7,290 bases of DNA, taken from assembly GCA_011049745.1 (NCBI GenBank), contig DRHE01000345.1, positions 1 through 7,290 of the forward strand. The letters are read 5' to 3'. The DNA is from Spirochaetales bacterium. GTDB taxonomy: Bacteria > Spirochaetota > Spirochaetia > SZUA-6 > DRHE01. Below the pieces are notes generated by a model. The model did no database searches. It was not told the origin of the DNA and saw only the letters and a list, made by a program, of their open reading frames with translations. The translations under genes and the position numbers were made by a program. Of the stretch, positions 6,709 to 7,290 are shown in pieces; positions within the stretch are counted from its first letter, which is position 1; every line of letters begins with the position of its first letter.

Positions 6709-6715
6709 CCTCCTC
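6709..6715 (-). promoter_or_regulatory. Ribosome-binding site of the DUF5320 gene
   Basis: The minus strand reads GAGGAGG six bases before the ATG at 6702-6700. It lies in the short gap after the DUF134 stop and fixes the DUF5320 start. Confidence 0.75.
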
Positions 6716-6729
6716 TATTAGTTTTTTCA

Positions 6730-7290
6730 TTAACCCTGAGATCTTCCCTGACGTTTGCCGCCGCCTCTGCCGCGGCCGTGCGCTCTGCCCTTTGCTTCGC
6801 CCTGGTTTCTGCCGGGACCACCGCGCCGGCCTCTGCCCGGACCACCACCAGGACCCCCATCTGGGCCACCACGCCGGCCTCTGCCCGGACCTCTACCCTG
6901 GGGAGCCGGGGTCCACCCCGCCTGCCTGGCCAGGTCCAGGAACTCTTTGCTGCCGCACTGGGGGCAGAGTGCTTCATTTTGCATAAGGGCTCTTTCTATA
7001 TCCGCTTCCCAGGTGTGACGACACTCTGAACAGTAGTAACGGTTGGCGCTTAAACTGTAGCTCCCACCTTCAATCCTGATAGCCTTTGCCAGGGTCAAGG
7101 CCTCGGCGATCTTTTTATGCGCGCTTTCCACAATCCTGGCGCAGGTCGGCCGTGAAACAGCCATCATCCTTGCCGCTTCTTCCTGATCATGCTGCTCATA
7201 ATCCACCAGCCTGATGGCTTCATATTCATCCAGGCTTAAGGTGACCTGCTGTAGATGGACCATCGGTATGCCCTGGGGTTTAAAGTATAC
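6730..7290 (-). CDS. DUF134 (UPF0251) DNA-binding protein with zinc ribbon and Arg/Gly-rich tail, N-terminus beyond window
   Basis: This is a predicted DNA-binding protein of the DUF134/UPF0251 family. The frame is open to the window edge, where it reads VYFKPQGIPM, matching the family's conserved xYFKPxGIPM; so the Met at 7263 is internal and about 15-20 N-terminal residues lie outside. Counting from the edge, a sigma-like helix-turn-helix spans about residues 20-60 (LDEYEAIRL, then EEAARMMAVSRPTCARIVESA), followed by the family's AxRIEGGSY. A CxxC...CxxC zinc ribbon comes next (Cys87, 90, 109, 112; YYCSECRHTW and LCPQCGS). From about residue 126 to 186 the chain is almost entirely Gly, Arg and Pro, with GPGRGRRGGP repeated twice 16 residues apart. 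Basic tails occur in some relatives and may bind nucleic acid; that is inference. Its promoter is outside the window. The DUF5320 gene follows it on the same strand. Confidence 0.88.
   Translation of the reverse strand, partial: VYFKPQGIPMVHLQQVTLSLDEYEAIRLVDYEQHDQEEAARMMAVSRPTCARIVESAHKKIAEALTLAKAIRIEGGSYSLSANRYYCSECRHTWEADIERALMQNEALCPQCGSKEFLDLARQAGWTPAPQGRGPGRGRRGGPDGGPGGGPGRGRRGGPGRNQGEAKGRAHGRGRGGGKRQGRSQG
6818..6891. repeat. Imperfect tandem repeat (48-base period) in the DUF134 tail
   Basis: A 26-base unit at 6818-6843 recurs at 6866-6891 with one mismatch. On the minus strand each copy encodes GPGRGRRGG; the 22 bases between them encode the GPDGGPGG linker. The repeat makes the Arg/Gly-rich tail prone to length change between strains. 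Confidence 0.75.
6923..6943. repeat. 21-base exact direct repeat, copy 2 (inside the DUF134 gene)
   Basis: This is the second copy of the repeat at 6565-6585, 358 bases away and in the same orientation. On the minus strand it encodes FLDLARQ of the DUF134 protein, just after the zinc ribbon, so the two copies are read in different frames. Shared protein ancestry in frame therefore cannot explain the identity. Confidence 0.8.

Noticed and set aside
6657..6977. 106-residue minus-strand frame and several plus-strand frames across the GC-rich 6700-7030 region
   Set aside because: They are low-complexity (Ala/Arg- or Pro-rich) shadows of the Arg/Gly-rich tail codons of the DUF134 gene, in a clearly real gene with motif support.
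1..7290. CRISPR arrays, tRNA or rRNA genes, insertion sequences, phage attachment sites
   Set aside because: No regularly spaced repeats, no cloverleaf-like or rRNA sequence and no transposase or integrase coding were seen on either strand.

Overview
The window looks like a stretch of an anaerobic, probably clostridial (Firmicutes/Bacillota) chromosome of medium GC. The reasons are a LoaP-type NusG paralogue placed among surface-sugar genes, and a DUF134 (UPF0251) / DUF5320 gene pair of the kind common in anaerobic Firmicutes. The species cannot be named from sequence reading alone.

Layout: (1) Bases 1-453 hold the 3' part of a PIG-L/LmbE-type deacetylase gene whose N-terminal metal-binding half lies upstream of the window. 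(2) Bases 473-1012 encode a specialised NusG paralogue (LoaP-like antiterminator). (3) Bases 1013-1127 form a 115-base leader with short repeats, a small GC-rich hairpin that contains a near-perfect Shine-Dalgarno sequence, and an 11-codon ORF. (4) Bases 1128-6465 are four tightly packed plus-strand genes: a CapD/WbpM/PglF-like nucleotide-sugar 4,6-dehydratase without membrane segments, a DegT/DnrJ-type sugar aminotransferase, a phosphomannomutase/phosphoglucomutase, and a class I mannose-6-phosphate isomerase (manA). Their ends overlap by 17, 11 and 4 bases, so they are surely one operon. (5) Bases 6472-7290 are minus-strand: a DUF5320 Gly-rich small protein preceded by a DUF134 DNA-binding protein with a zinc ribbon and an Arg/Gly-rich tail. 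The DUF134 gene begins beyond the right edge.

How it works together: the dehydratase and aminotransferase would convert a UDP-HexNAc (most likely UDP-GlcNAc) to a 4-keto-6-deoxy and then a 4-amino-4,6-dideoxy sugar nucleotide. ManA and the phosphohexomutase would convert fructose-6-P to mannose-6-P to mannose-1-P, the precursor of GDP-mannose. Both branches supply activated sugars for a surface polysaccharide or glycoprotein glycan. No glycosyltransferase, flippase or mannose-1-P guanylyltransferase lies in the window, so the rest of the pathway must be elsewhere, probably upstream. The LoaP-like protein, followed directly by a structured leader, suggests that the operon is controlled by processive antitermination. 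The convergent DUF134/DUF5320 pair is a separate unit.

The parts most worth a second look are the structured leader with its short ORF, the soluble Tyr-type dehydratase, and the DUF134/DUF5320 locus. That locus has a 21-base exact repeat read in two different frames and a short DUF5320 tail that almost abuts manA.
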